NCBI RefSeq assembly: GCF_001557235.1
Contig: NZ_LSJI01000078.1
Coordinates: 1-30,842 of the forward strand
DNA: 30,842 bases
DNA from: Phenylobacterium sp. CCH9-H3
Lineage (GTDB): Bacteria; Pseudomonadota; Alphaproteobacteria; Caulobacterales; Caulobacteraceae
Direction: 5' to 3'
Shown: positions 7,837-16,272 of the stretch, piece after piece
Layout: the number at the start of each line of letters is the position of its first letter
How positions within the stretch are numbered: position 1 is the first letter of the stretch
Notes under the pieces: generated by a model
Database searches by the model: none
What the model was told of the DNA's origin: nothing
The model's input: the letters and a program-made list of their open reading frames with translations, nothing else
Made by a program: the position numbers and the translations under genes

Positions 7837-8993
7837 GGCCTCAGCTCGCGCGGCGTGGGTCCCAGGCGAAACATGCCGGTCAGGGTGGCCGCCGCGATGC
7901 GGTCCAGCAAGGGCGCCTGGGCCAGGGGCGCAAACAGCGCGCTGCGCACCCAGGGTCCCACCGGTCCTGCCGACTGGAACAGAGGCGTCAGTGCGCGCGA
8001 GAAGAGCTGATAGGGCCCGGTCTGCAGCCGGCGGGCGCGCTGATATCGGGCGAGGTGCGCCGGGCTCTCGACCCGCATCGCCAGCTCGACGGCGTCGATC
8101 AGCCCCAGGTTTGCGCCCTGACCGAGCTGGGGGCTGGTCCCATGCGCGGCATCGCCGATGAGGAGGAAGGCGCCTGCAGACCAGTTGCCGACGCTCACGT
8201 CGCGGTAGACGGCTCGGCTGAAGGCGCCGGGGCCCTCGAACTGCGCGACGACCGGCTCGACCTCCGGCCAGATGCGCAGCACCCGGTTACGCCACGCGGC
8301 GAAGTCGCCTTCGGCCCAGGCGCCCATCGCCCTGACCGGCAGCGACCAGAAGAAGCTCACCTGCCCTCCCCCGATTGGCAGGACGCCGGCCATCACCTCG
8401 GCGCGGTCATAGCGCTGCCGCAGGGCGTTTTCGAATTCCGGACCGGCGGCGGCGTTGGCCCAGACGGCGCCCCACGGGTATACTGGGGCCAGGGCGCGCG
8501 GTCGCAACTTCTGGCGCAGGCTGGACGCCGAGCCGTCCGCGATCACCACGATGTCGAAGGGGCCGTGCCTACGGCCCGCAGCGTCAGTCAGGGTGGGCGA
8601 TATCAGTCCATCGAAGCTGGTGACGGCGGCGCCGGTTCGGATATCGACGCCCGCCAACTCCGCCCCGGCGAGCAGCACCTCGAACAGCGACGCCCGGTGC
8701 ACTCCCAGCCCGAATGCGCCGGGACGCCAGGTGGCGTAGGCCATCCGCATCGGTTCGCGGCCGGCGAGATCCCGCCCCTCCAGCCGGTCGACCCGCGCGC
8801 CGCGGGCCAGGATCGCCTCGTCGAGCCCCAACGCCCGCATGGCCGCCAAGCCCGACGGCTGCAGTAGAAGTCCGGAGCCGAGGGGACGCGGGGTCTCGAA
8901 CGCCTCGCACAGCGTGACCCTGTGACCACGCCCCGCCATGGCCAGCGCCGCCGCAAGCCCGGCGACGCCGCAGCCGACGACGCCGACCTGCAG
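7833..8993 (-). CDS. FAD-dependent monooxygenase (class A, FAD_binding_3 type)
   Basis: A flavoprotein that would hydroxylate or oxidise a small, probably aromatic or polyketide-like, substrate with NAD(P)H and O2. Three family signatures are visible: VGVVGCGVAGLAAALAMAG (the GxGxxG ADP-binding loop), VVIADGSASSLRQKL (the DG motif), and GDAAHGTSPQLGQGANLGLID from G280, which contacts FAD. The first in-frame ATG (8939) lies inside the first helix, after GxGxxG, and would delete the FAD-binding loop. No ATG, GTG or TTG occurs in frame between 8939 and the cysK stop. The most likely start is therefore CTG at 8993, giving LQVGVVGCG and 386 residues, two bases after the cysK TAG. An automatic 368-residue call from 8939 would be too short. 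Substrate unknown. Confidence 0.82.
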   Translation of the reverse strand: MQVGVVGCGVAGLAAALAMAGRGHRVTLCEAFETPRPLGSGLLLQPSGLAAMRALGLDEAILARGARVDRLEGRDLAGREPMRMAYATWRPGAFGLGVHRASLFEVLLAGAELAGVDIRTGAAVTSFDGLISPTLTDAAGRRHGPFDIVVIADGSASSLRQKLRPRALAPVYPWGAVWANAAAGPEFENALRQRYDRAEVMAGVLPIGGGQVSFFWSLPVRAMGAWAEGDFAAWRNRVLRIWPEVEPVVAQFEGPGAFSRAVYRDVSVGNWSAGAFLLIGDAAHGTSPQLGQGANLGLIDAVELAMRVESPAHLARYQRARRLQTGPYQLFSRALTPLFQSAGPVGPWVRSALFAPLAQAPLLDRIAAATLTGMFRLGPTPRELRP

Positions 8994-8994
8994 G

Positions 8995-9987
8995 CTAGAG
9001 TCCGTCGAACAGGGCGGTGGAGATGTAGCGTTCGGCGAAGCTCGGGATGATGGCCACGACCAGCTTGCCGGCCATCTCGTCGCGGCTGGCCAGGTCGAAG
9101 GCCGCGGTCAGCGCCGCCCCGGACGAGATGCCCACCGGGATCCCCTCTTCCTTGGCCACCCGCCGCGCCATGGCGAAGCTGTCCTCGTTGGTCACCTGGA
9201 TGATCTCGTCGATGACGCCGCGGTCCAGGATCGAGGGGACGAAGCCCGCGCCGATGCCCTGGATCTTGTGCGGAGCCGCCGCGCCGCCGGACAGCACCGG
9301 CGAGGCGGCCGGCTCGACGGCGACCATCTTGAGCGACGGCTTGCGCGCCTTCAGCACCTGTCCGACGCCGGTGATGGTGCCGCCAGTGCCGACGCCCGAG
9401 ATCACCGCATCCACGCGGCCCTCGGTGTCGTTCCAGATTTCCTCGGCGGTCGAGACGCGGTGGATCAGGGGGTTGGCGGCGTTGTCGAACTGCTGCGGCA
9501 TCACCGCGCCCGGCGTCGCCTCGACGATCTCCTTGGCCCGGGCGACGGCGCCGGCCATGCCCTTCTCGGGCGGGGTCAGCTCCAGGGTGGCGCCCAGGAT
9601 CAGCAGCATCTTGCGCCGCTCGATCGACATGCTCTCGGGCATGACCAGGGTGATCTTGTAGCCCTTGGCCGCCGCTACGAAGGCGAGCGCGATGCCGGTG
9701 TTGCCCGAGGTGGGCTCCACGATCCGGCCGCCGGGCTTGAGGTGGCCCGTCGCCTCCAGCCATTCGACCATGGAGACGCCGATCCGGTCCTTAACCGAGG
9801 CCAGCGGGTTGAAGAACTCGAGCTTGGCCACGACCTCGCCCTTGGGCTTGAGGGCGGCGGTCAGGTGCGGCAGCCGCACCAGCGGCGTATCGCCGATCAG
9901 GTCCAGGACGGAGTCGTAGATCCGGCCCCGGCCCGAGCGCTTGTAGCGGGCGGCGGTGTAGGCCTTGTCGGGAGTGGCGTCGTCCAT
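8995..9987 (-). CDS. cysK: Cysteine synthase A (O-acetylserine sulfhydrylase)
   Basis: A PLP enzyme that makes cysteine from O-acetylserine and sulfide. The 330-residue protein has the PLP lysine K66 in NPLASVKDR, the substrate loop [10 protein letters not shown] (about 91-100), the phosphate-binding loop [10 protein letters not shown] (198-207) and SSGAA (288-292). It has an N-terminal extension of about 20 residues before the usual start of similarity at [15 protein letters not shown]. The ATG at 9987 is favoured by a GAGG site upstream. A cystathionine beta-synthase-like role is possible for this fold, but no CBS or heme domain is present. The next gene, the FAD monooxygenase, begins immediately after its stop, so the two form an operon. 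Confidence 0.93.
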   Translation of the reverse strand: MDDATPDKAYTAARYKRSGRGRIYDSVLDLIGDTPLVRLPHLTAALKPKGEVVAKLEFFNPLASVKDRIGVSMVEWLEATGHLKPGGRIVEPTSGNTGIALAFVAAAKGYKITLVMPESMSIERRKMLLILGATLELTPPEKGMAGAVARAKEIVEATPGAVMPQQFDNAANPLIHRVSTAEEIWNDTEGRVDAVISGVGTGGTITGVGQVLKARKPSLKMVAVEPAASPVLSGGAAAPHKIQGIGAGFVPSILDRGVIDEIIQVTNEDSFAMARRVAKEEGIPVGISSGAALTAAFDLASRDEMAGKLVVAIIPSFAERYISTALFDGL

Positions 9988-10044
9988 CGTGGACCTCGTG
10001 GCTTGAAGTTCGCGCCGAACCCTAAGCCTTCCGATGGGGATTGG

Positions 10045-10068
10045 AAGCGGCGAGCCGTGGCGCCGCTT
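10045..10068. terminator. Hairpin between the DNA methyltransferase and cysK
   Basis: AAGCGGCG and CGCCGCTT form a perfect 8-bp stem around an 8-nt loop, seven bases beyond the methyltransferase stop codon. On the minus strand it is followed by CCAATCCCC rather than a U-run, so it may be a weak or Rho-assisted terminator or an mRNA-end stabiliser. If it terminates, cysK-monooxygenase-vsr form a separate transcript. Confidence 0.4.
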
Positions 10069-10074
10069 ATAGAT

Positions 10075-11196
10075 TTACTCGGCCGCCATGACCGCCGCAG
10101 GGTGCAGCAACGGCTCCAGCAGCTCGCCGGCCAGCCAGCGGACGACCGGAACCGCGACCCCGTCCCCGGCCACGTGCAGGGCGCCGGTGGTCGTGCGCGG
10201 CAGGGCGTAGGCGTCCGGCAAGCCCATGAGGCGTGCAGCCTCTCGAGGGCTCAAGAGGCGCGAGCGGACCCGTCCGCCCTCCACCACCACGATGGATTGG
10301 CGCGAGGACCCGCCCCGCGGGGTCCGCAGGCAGCCGGCCAAGCCGTCGAACCGCACCTCGGCGCGCTGGGTCGGGCGGCCATCCTCGATGCGCGTCCGGC
10401 GGAAGACCGCGCCCACCGCACGCCCGGTCACCGCGCCGAGGCGGGCGCGGTGCAGGGGGCCCATCAGGTCGACGAGACGCGCGGTCTCCTCCGGCGAATG
10501 CCAGGCCACCGCCTCGTCCGGCTCCAGCAGGGCGGCCAGGTCGGTGTTGCGCGCGGGCGGCGCGGCGAGTCGCCACCAGACCCAGTTGGCGGCCGCGTCG
10601 GCTGGCAGGGCGGCGTGGGCGGCGCGGACCGCGCGGGTGTGGAAAGGACTGTCGCCGGTCAGGCCGGCCGGAATATCCCGCGCCGCGATCACAAAGACCC
10701 TGGGCCGGGACTGCGGCAGCAGGCTCGCCGCGTCGATCTCCAGCGCCCCGAAGCGGTAGCCGAGGGCGCCCAGCGCGGCGCCCAGCGCGGCGAAATCGGC
10801 CCCGCCGTGCGAAGTGAGCAGACCGACCACGTTCTCGATGACGATGATCCGGGGGGCGCGGCCGCCCTCGTCCAACGCCTCCATCAGCCGCCAGAAGCCG
10901 AAGAAGGCCGACGAGCGCCCGCCCGACAGGCCCGCGCGGGCGCCGGCGAGGCTGAAGTCCTGGCACGGGCTGGAGGCCCAGGCGAGGTCCGCGCGGCAGG
11001 GCAGGTTTTCGACCGACAGCTTCCAGACGTCGCCCTCATGGAAGTGGTCGTCCGCGTCGGGAAAATTGGCGCGGTAGGTGGCCGCCTTGACCGGATCGAA
11101 GTCGTTGGCGAAGGCGCAGGACCAGCCGGCGCCCAGGCCCAGCCGGGCCATGCCGCCGCCTGCAAAGAACTCATAGAAGGCGAAAGGCCGCGCCAT
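10075..11196 (-). CDS. DNA (cytosine-5) methyltransferase
   Basis: A 373-residue AdoMet-dependent enzyme that methylates C5 of cytosine in a specific DNA site. Motifs appear in canonical order: motif I FYEFFAGGGMARLGL (residues 8-22), motif IV SSPCQDFS with catalytic C78, motif VI VIENVVGL (E121-N-V), motif VIII PQSRPRVFVIA, a target-recognition region (about 175-300), LSPREAARLMGLPD, and motif X GDGVAVPVVRWLAGEL. I chose the ATG at 11196 (MARPFAFYEF) because motif I follows at once. A frame extending to 11568 would cross the opposite-strand lipoprotein gene. No restriction endonuclease lies beside it, so it looks like an orphan (Dcm-like) enzyme. The sequence does not reveal the recognition site. 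Confidence 0.93.
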   Translation of the reverse strand: MARPFAFYEFFAGGGMARLGLGAGWSCAFANDFDPVKAATYRANFPDADDHFHEGDVWKLSVENLPCRADLAWASSPCQDFSLAGARAGLSGGRSSAFFGFWRLMEALDEGGRAPRIIVIENVVGLLTSHGGADFAALGAALGALGYRFGALEIDAASLLPQSRPRVFVIAARDIPAGLTGDSPFHTRAVRAAHAALPADAAANWVWWRLAAPPARNTDLAALLEPDEAVAWHSPEETARLVDLMGPLHRARLGAVTGRAVGAVFRRTRIEDGRPTQRAEVRFDGLAGCLRTPRGGSSRQSIVVVEGGRVRSRLLSPREAARLMGLPDAYALPRTTTGALHVAGDGVAVPVVRWLAGELLEPLLHPAAVMAAE

Positions 11197-11235
11197 GGCA
11201 TGGACGCTAGCGTGATTTGCGCCAAGATCGTGAAG

Positions 11236-11685
11236 ATGAAGACGACGCCAGCCGCCCTCGCCGCCCTGCTCCTCGCCGCCTGCCAGCCGCAGGACCCGGA
11301 GGGCAAGCCCGCCCCGCCGCCGGCCGACGCCCCGGCGGCCGCGGCGCCGGCCGGAACGACCATGGACATCTCCAAGCCGATCACCGCGCGCGGGACCGAG
11401 CCCTTCTGGGCGCTGACCATAGACGGCAAGGCCTTCCGCCTGACGCGGCCGGGACAGCCCGACCTGACCGCCGAGGCGCCGGGCGCGTCGATCTCGGAGG
11501 GTCGGGCGATCTGGATCGCCAAGACGGCGGACGGGCGCCAGATGACCGTGACGCTCTACGCCAGCCAATGCTCTGACGGGATGAGCGATCTCGCCTACCC
11601 CATGAGCGCGGAGGTCGTGATGCTCAACGAAGAGCTGCGCGGCTGCGCCGCGAAAGCGACCGAACTGCCGCGCGAAGGCGGTTAG
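11236..11685 (+). CDS. COG3650-like lipoprotein of unknown function
   Basis: A 149-residue envelope lipoprotein. The start MKTTPAALAALLLAACQPQD has a lipobox (LAAC) with the lipidated cysteine at residue 16, then a Pro/Ala-rich linker to about residue 45. The globular domain contains RGTEPFWALTIDGKAF, YASQCSDGMSDLAYPMSAEV and RGCAA, which resemble the COG3650 group of uncharacterised envelope proteins. Two conserved cysteines may form a disulfide. An ATG at 11200 and a GTG at 11230 are in frame, but they add residues in front of a complete signal peptide. It is divergent from the methyltransferase with only 39 bp between the starts, and its stop overlaps that of the following minus-strand peptide gene. 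Molecular role unknown. Confidence 0.75.
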   Translation: MKTTPAALAALLLAACQPQDPEGKPAPPPADAPAAAAPAGTTMDISKPITARGTEPFWALTIDGKAFRLTRPGQPDLTAEAPGASISEGRAIWIAKTADGRQMTVTLYASQCSDGMSDLAYPMSAEVVMLNEELRGCAAKATELPREGG

Positions 11686-11810
11686 TCCTCCAGCTCCAGC
11701 AACTGGCCCTGGGCCACCTGCTGGGCTTCAGCCTGGTGCGGAGCGGGCAGCGCGAAGCCGACGGCTACAGCGGCCAGGGCGGCGAGCGCGATGAAGGCTT
11801 TGACGGACAT
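11682..11810 (-). CDS. Small exported protein, 42 residues, unknown function
   Basis: A short gene supported by a strong GAGGAG ribosome site five bases before the ATG at 11810. It encodes MSVKAFIALAALAAVAVGFA, a signal peptide or single membrane helix, followed by a polar tail ending QVAQGQLLELED. The predicted mature part, after about AEA, is only 15-20 residues. The stop TAA overlaps the stop of the convergent lipoprotein gene in the shared TTAG. An upstream in-frame ATG at 11927 would add an Arg-rich stretch and bury the signal sequence, so I rejected it. I recognise no family. Confidence 0.6.
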   Translation of the reverse strand: MSVKAFIALAALAAVAVGFALPAPHQAEAQQVAQGQLLELED

Positions 11811-11944
11811 GGTCTCCTCATCCGGACTTCTTCCGGCACGGGCGTAGCAATCCCTTGCCGGAGGCCGGGTTCCCGCTTCGGCGCTTGACCGACCCGGCGT
11901 CAGGAGGCGCAAGTACTCGCAAAACACGGTACGGGAGACGCCCC

Positions 11945-13684
11945 ATGGAGAAGGCCTTCGATCTCGTCGTGAGGGGCGGCACCGTCGTGGACGGGACCGG
12001 GGCGCCGCCGATCGAGGCGGACGTGGGGGTCAAGAACGGGCGCATCGCCGCCGTGGGCCGCATCGCCGGTGCGGGGGCGGAGGAGATCGACGCGAGGGGC
12101 CAGTTGGTCACACCCGGCTTCGTCGACATCCACACCCACTATGACGGCCAGGCCACCTGGGACCAGCGGATGCAGCCCTCGTCCTGGCATGGGGTGACCA
12201 CGGTCGTCATGGGCAACTGCGGCGTCGGCTTCGCGCCCTGCCGCGAGGCGGACCACGACCGGCTCATCCGGCTGATGGAAGGCGTGGAGGACATTCCCTT
12301 CCCCGTGCTGAGCCAGGGCCTGCCGTGGAACTGGGAGAGCTATCCCGAATATCTCGACAGCCTCGCCGGGCGGGCGTTCGACGTGGACATCGGCAGCCAG
12401 CTTCCGCACGCGGCGCTGCGGGTGTTCGTGATGGGTGAGCGAGGCGCCAACCGCGAACCGGCGAGCAAGGCCGACATCCATGCCATGGCGGCGATCGCCA
12501 AGCGCGCCATGGAGGCGGGGGCCATCGGCTTCGCCACCTCGCGGACGCTCAATCACCGCACGTCCGACGGCCAGCCCACCCCCACCCTGACGGCGGGCGA
12601 GGATGAGCTCACCGGGATCGCCATGGGCATGGCCGCCGCGGGACGGGGCGTACTGCAGGTGGTCTCGGACTTCCAGGACCCGGAGGCGGAATGGGCGATG
12701 TTGCGGCGCCTGGTGGAAAAATCGGGCCGGCCGTTGTCGTTCAGCCTGCTCCAGAGTCCCAAGGCGCCGCGCAGCTATCAGTTCCTGCTCGAGCGGCTGC
12801 GGGCCGCCAACGTGGACGGCCTGCTCATGCGGGCGCAGGTCGCCAGCCGGCCCGTGGGCATCCTGTTCGGCCTGGAGCTGACCCTGAACCCCTTCACGCA
12901 GCACGCCGCCTATCGCGAGATCGCCGGCCGGCCCCTCGCCGAGCGCGTCGCCGCCCTCCGTGACCCGTCCTTCCGCGCCCGCCTGCTCGGCGAGGAGATC
13001 GAGGCCCAGAGAAGCTTTGCTGGCAGCCAGCCGCGCAACTGGGCCGGCATGTTCCTCATGGGCGAAGACCCGGACTACGAGCCCACGGCCGACCAGACGG
13101 TCGCCGCGATGGCCGCGCGGACCGGGCGCGATCCCGCCGAGATCGCCCTGGACCACATGCTGGCCAAGGACGGGCGGGGCATGCTGTACCTGCCGTTCCT
13201 GAACTATGCGGACGGGAGCCTGGACCCGGCCTACGAGATGCTGACCCATCCGGACTGCGTGCCGGGCCTGTCGGACGGCGGGGCCCATGTGGGCATGATC
13301 TGTGACGGCAGCTTCCCCACCACCAACCTGGTCCACTGGACCCGGGACCGCACGCGGGGACCGAAGCTCAGCATCGAGCGGATGATCAAGGCCCAGTGCC
13401 GCGACACGGCGGAGACGGTTGGCCTGTTCGACCGCGGCGTGATCCAGCCGGGGTATCGCGCCGACCTCAACGTCATCGACTACGGGCGACTGAAGCTGAA
13501 GGCGCCCGAGGTCGCGCACGACCTGCCGGCCGGCGGGCGGCGTCTGATCCAGCGGGCAGAAGGCTATGCGGCCACCCTCCTCGCCGGCCAGGTCACCTAT
13601 CGGGACGGCACCCCCACCGACGCCCTGCCCGGCCGCCTCTTGCGCGGAGGCCAGGCCGCGCCGGCCAGGCTGGCGGCGGAATAG
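11945..13684 (+). CDS. Amidohydrolase, N-acyl-D-amino-acid deacylase family
   Basis: A 579-residue metal-dependent hydrolase of the D-aminoacylase / dihydroorotase-like superfamily. The N-terminal beta-sandwich segment, [15 protein letters not shown], is followed by the metal motif DIHTHYDGQ (H63, H65). [10 protein letters not shown] contains the cysteine that bridges zinc in D-aminoacylases, and [13 protein letters not shown] gives the catalytic Asp at about residue 444. The C-terminus returns to the small sandwich domain ([11 protein letters not shown]). The usual reaction is removal of the acyl group from N-acyl-D-amino acids, but this group has many members of unproven substrate. The ATG at 11945 (MEKAFDLVV) is preceded by GGGAG. 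An in-frame ATG at 11855 adds 30 unrelated residues. Confidence 0.88.
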   Translation: MEKAFDLVVRGGTVVDGTGAPPIEADVGVKNGRIAAVGRIAGAGAEEIDARGQLVTPGFVDIHTHYDGQATWDQRMQPSSWHGVTTVVMGNCGVGFAPCREADHDRLIRLMEGVEDIPFPVLSQGLPWNWESYPEYLDSLAGRAFDVDIGSQLPHAALRVFVMGERGANREPASKADIHAMAAIAKRAMEAGAIGFATSRTLNHRTSDGQPTPTLTAGEDELTGIAMGMAAAGRGVLQVVSDFQDPEAEWAMLRRLVEKSGRPLSFSLLQSPKAPRSYQFLLERLRAANVDGLLMRAQVASRPVGILFGLELTLNPFTQHAAYREIAGRPLAERVAALRDPSFRARLLGEEIEAQRSFAGSQPRNWAGMFLMGEDPDYEPTADQTVAAMAARTGRDPAEIALDHMLAKDGRGMLYLPFLNYADGSLDPAYEMLTHPDCVPGLSDGGAHVGMICDGSFPTTNLVHWTRDRTRGPKLSIERMIKAQCRDTAETVGLFDRGVIQPGYRADLNVIDYGRLKLKAPEVAHDLPAGGRRLIQRAEGYAATLLAGQVTYRDGTPTDALPGRLLRGGQAAPARLAAE

Positions 13685-13768
13685 GGGGACCGTCGCCTTC
13701 CCGACGCTTCGGGTTAGCCGTTTCTTCAACGATATTATGCACTAATGGCGAACCTGCCCGGAGTTCGC

Positions 13769-14233
13769 ATGCCCGCCGTTTCCGCCCCCCGCACCCTGCA
13801 TCGCCTGATCTACGCCAGTCGTCAGCGGGTTCGCGAGGCGGACCTGGACCACGAGATCTCGCGGATCATCCAGGCCTCGATCCGCAATAACCGCCAGGTC
13901 GCCGTGACCGGTCTCCTGCTGATCCACGACGGCTGGTTCGTGCAGGCCCTGGAGGGGCCGGCCGAAGCGGTCATGACCACCTATGGCCGCATCGTGAACG
14001 ACCCGCGGCACGACGCGGCGAAGGTGCTGGCGGCGGGTCCGGCGGAGCGACGCGAGTTCTCCGACTGGAATATGTGCGCCCGGCGGATGAGCCCGGGGGA
14101 CGATGCGATCCTGGACGCCCTGGAGCAGCGGCAGGCGTTCACGCCGGCGACCCTGTCGGACAAGTCGGCGCTGCGGCTGCTGAAGGCGGTGCGGGACATT
14201 CAGTCGCGAACCCGGCTGTCATTCGCGGGATAA
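13769..14233 (+). CDS. BLUF-domain blue-light photoreceptor
   Basis: A 154-residue protein that consists mainly of a BLUF domain, which binds FAD and senses blue light by rearranging a Tyr-Gln hydrogen-bond network. The diagnostic residues are present with the spacing of AppA: Tyr15 (LIYASR), Asn41 (RNNRQVAVTG), Gln59 (GWFVQALEGP), Trp100 and Met102 (SDWNM). About 45 residues follow the domain, with no recognisable output domain, so signalling would be by protein-protein contact, as in short BLUF proteins. The start at 13769 has a GGAG site five bases upstream. The in-frame ATG at 13745 has none and would add eight residues. It is followed by recQ 58 bp later on the same strand. Confidence 0.9.
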   Translation: MPAVSAPRTLHRLIYASRQRVREADLDHEISRIIQASIRNNRQVAVTGLLLIHDGWFVQALEGPAEAVMTTYGRIVNDPRHDAAKVLAAGPAERREFSDWNMCARRMSPGDDAILDALEQRQAFTPATLSDKSALRLLKAVRDIQSRTRLSFAG

Positions 14234-14291
14234 CGGGGAAAACCCGGGACGCCGCATGGCGCCTCCCGGCGGTGCGCGGCATATAGGCTGG

Positions 14292-16142
14292 ATGAGTCCC
14301 GCCGCCGCCCAAGCCGAGATCGCCCCGCTGGACGCGGCGCGGGACATCCTGCGGCGCACTTTCGGCCATAGCGACTTCCGCGGCCTGCAGGCCGAGGTGA
14401 TCGCGGAGGTCCTGGCCGGCCGAAACGCCCTGGCGGTGCTGCCCACCGGCGGCGGCAAGAGCCTGTGCTATCAGATCCCCAGCCTGGTGCGGCCAGGCCT
14501 GGGGCTGGTGGTCTCGCCGCTCATCGCCCTGATGACCGACCAGGTGGCGGCGCTGGTTCAGTCGGGCGTGGCCGCGGCCCGACTCGATTCCAACATCGAG
14601 ATGGACGAGCGGGCCGAAACCTGGCGGCGGATCGAGGCCGGCGAGCTGGACCTGCTGTACGTCTCGCCCGAGGGGCTGATGCAGCCCTGGATGCTGGACC
14701 GGCTGAGCCGCACGCCGCTGGCCCTGATCGCCATCGACGAGGCGCACTGCGTCAGCCAGTGGGGCCACGACTTCCGGCCCGAGTACCGGATGCTGGGGCG
14801 GCTGGCCGACCTGTTCCCCACCGTGCCGCGCCTGGCCGTCACGGCCACCGCGGACGCCCGGACGCGCGACGACATCCGCGCCGAACTGCGGCTGGAGGGC
14901 TCGGCCGAGTTCGTGGCCAGCTTCGCGCGGCCCGAGCTGATCCTCTCGGCCGAGCGCAAGCGGGGGAACGTCGAGAAGAAGGTGGTCGAGCTGGTCACCG
15001 CCCGGCCCGGCCGTTCGGGCGTGGTCTATGCCGGCTCGCGCGACAAGACCGAGGGCCTGGCCCAGGCGCTGCGGGACGCCGGCGTGCCGGCTCTGGCCTA
15101 CCACGCCGGTCTCGACAAGCGGATCCGGGCGCAGCGGCTGGAAGAGTTCCTGGAGGCGGACGCCGCGGTGATGGTGGCGACGATCGCGTTCGGCATGGGG
15201 GTCGACAAGCCCGACGTCCGCTTCGTGATCCACGCCGACCCGCCGGCCGCCATCGAGGCCTACTGGCAGGAAGTCGGCCGGGCCGGGCGCGACGGCGACC
15301 CGGCCGAAGGGATCACCCTCTACGGCGCGGCGGACCTGTCCTGGGCGCTGCGCCGGATCGGCGAGCGCGACGTGGACGAGGCCGTCAAGCAGGCCCAGGT
15401 GCGCAAGGTGCGCCAGCTCTACGCCATGCTGGACGGTTCCGGATGCCGGGCCGCCGCCGTGCGCCGCTACTTCGGCGAGGAGGGGGTCGAGCCCTGCGGC
15501 CAGTGCGATCTTTGCCTGGGGACCGTGGAGACCACCGACGCCACCGAGGCCGCCCAGAAGGCGCTGTCGGCAGCGCACCGGCTGCAGGGGCGCTTCGGCC
15601 GCGGCCGGCTGGTCGATCACCTGCTGGGCAAGACCAAGGACGTGAGCGACTGGGAGGCCGGGCTCTCCACCTGGGGTATCGGCCAGGAGCTGTCGGCGAC
15701 GCAGTGGCGGGACCTGACCGAGCAACTTCTGTTCGAAGGCCTGCTGCGCGAGGACCCCAACGACGGCCGGCCGCTGGTGGGCCTGGGCGACGCCGAGGCC
15801 GTGCGCGCCGTGTTCCGGGGGGAGCAGCGGGTGGCGATGCGCAAGCACCCCGAGGGGCCCGAGGCCCGCGCCACGGCCCGTGGCCGGCGGAAGGGGCGCG
15901 AGGCTGCCGTGGTGGGCGCCGGCGACCAGGCGCTGTTCGAGGCCCTTCGCGCGTGGCGGGCCGCCGAGGCCAAGGCCCAGCACGTGCCGCCCTACGTCAT
16001 CTTCCACGACCGCACCCTGGCCGAGATCGCCGCCGCCAAGCCCGGCTCCCGCGCCGCCCTCGCCCGCCTCAACGGCGTCGGCGAGGCCAAGCTCTCGCAC
16101 TATGGCGAGGCGGTGCTGGAGGTGGTGGGGGGGTTCATCTGA
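14292..16142 (+). CDS. recQ: ATP-dependent DNA helicase RecQ
   Basis: A 616-residue 3'-5' superfamily 2 helicase acting in recombination and replication-fork repair. It has Walker A LPTGGGKSLCYQ (about 50-61), the DEAH box IDEAHCVSQWGHDFRPEYR (D149), motif V/VI segments VATIAFGMGVDKPDVRFVIH and QEVGRAGRDG, the RecQ zinc-binding region CRAAAVRRYFGE...CGQCDLC, a winged-helix RQC region, and a C-terminal HRDC domain (LFEALRAWRAAEAKAQHVPPY to LNGVGEAKLSHYG). The length is normal. I chose ATG 14292, because the in-frame ATG at 14256 lies almost at the BLUF stop and adds a non-conserved segment. Downstream lies a cluster of hairpins rather than another gene. Confidence 0.95.
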   Translation: MSPAAAQAEIAPLDAARDILRRTFGHSDFRGLQAEVIAEVLAGRNALAVLPTGGGKSLCYQIPSLVRPGLGLVVSPLIALMTDQVAALVQSGVAAARLDSNIEMDERAETWRRIEAGELDLLYVSPEGLMQPWMLDRLSRTPLALIAIDEAHCVSQWGHDFRPEYRMLGRLADLFPTVPRLAVTATADARTRDDIRAELRLEGSAEFVASFARPELILSAERKRGNVEKKVVELVTARPGRSGVVYAGSRDKTEGLAQALRDAGVPALAYHAGLDKRIRAQRLEEFLEADAAVMVATIAFGMGVDKPDVRFVIHADPPAAIEAYWQEVGRAGRDGDPAEGITLYGAADLSWALRRIGERDVDEAVKQAQVRKVRQLYAMLDGSGCRAAAVRRYFGEEGVEPCGQCDLCLGTVETTDATEAAQKALSAAHRLQGRFGRGRLVDHLLGKTKDVSDWEAGLSTWGIGQELSATQWRDLTEQLLFEGLLREDPNDGRPLVGLGDAEAVRAVFRGEQRVAMRKHPEGPEARATARGRRKGREAAVVGAGDQALFEALRAWRAAEAKAQHVPPYVIFHDRTLAEIAAAKPGSRAALARLNGVGEAKLSHYGEAVLEVVGGFI

Positions 16143-16152
16143 ATCGAAGGTT

Positions 16153-16263
16153 CCTCCCCCGCCGGGGGAGGTGGCTCGGCGCCGTGCGCCGGGATGGAGG
16201 GGGTCCTCCACGACCTGGACAGACCCCCTCGCCCGCTTCGCGGGAGCTCCCCCAGAGGGGAGC
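16153..16263. repeat. REP-like hairpin cluster between convergent recQ and TonB receptor
   Basis: Four stem-loops in 111 bp: CCTCCCCC/GGGGGAGG (16153-16171, perfect 8-bp stem), GAGGGGGTC/GACCCCCTC (16197-16205 with 16222-16230, perfect 9-bp stem), CCCGC/GCGGG (16232-16244), and GCTCCCC/GGGGAGC (16246-16263, perfect 7-bp stem). The composition and order resemble the dispersed intergenic palindromic elements of Caulobacterales (recognition from memory). Placed between convergent genes, it could end transcription from both sides. No long ORF of its own is apparent here. Confidence 0.65.
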
Positions 16264-16272
16264 AACTTCAGC

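Noticed and set aside
10045..10068. Strong intrinsic terminator after the methyltransferase
   Set aside because: The hairpin is perfect but lacks the downstream U-tract on the minus strand, so I kept it only as a possible terminator.
11197..11568. Extension of the cytosine methyltransferase upstream to 11568
   Set aside because: It would overlap the opposite-strand lipoprotein, while motif I of the methyltransferase begins within 12 residues of the ATG at 11196.
8938..11685. A 915-codon plus-strand frame ending in the lipoprotein
   Set aside because: Only its last 150 codons (from 11236) look like protein, with a signal peptide and lipobox; the rest is antisense to cysK and the methyltransferase.
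14139..16265. A 708-codon minus-strand frame opposite recQ
   Set aside because: Pure antisense shadow: no signal, no domain, and recQ motifs are complete on the other strand.
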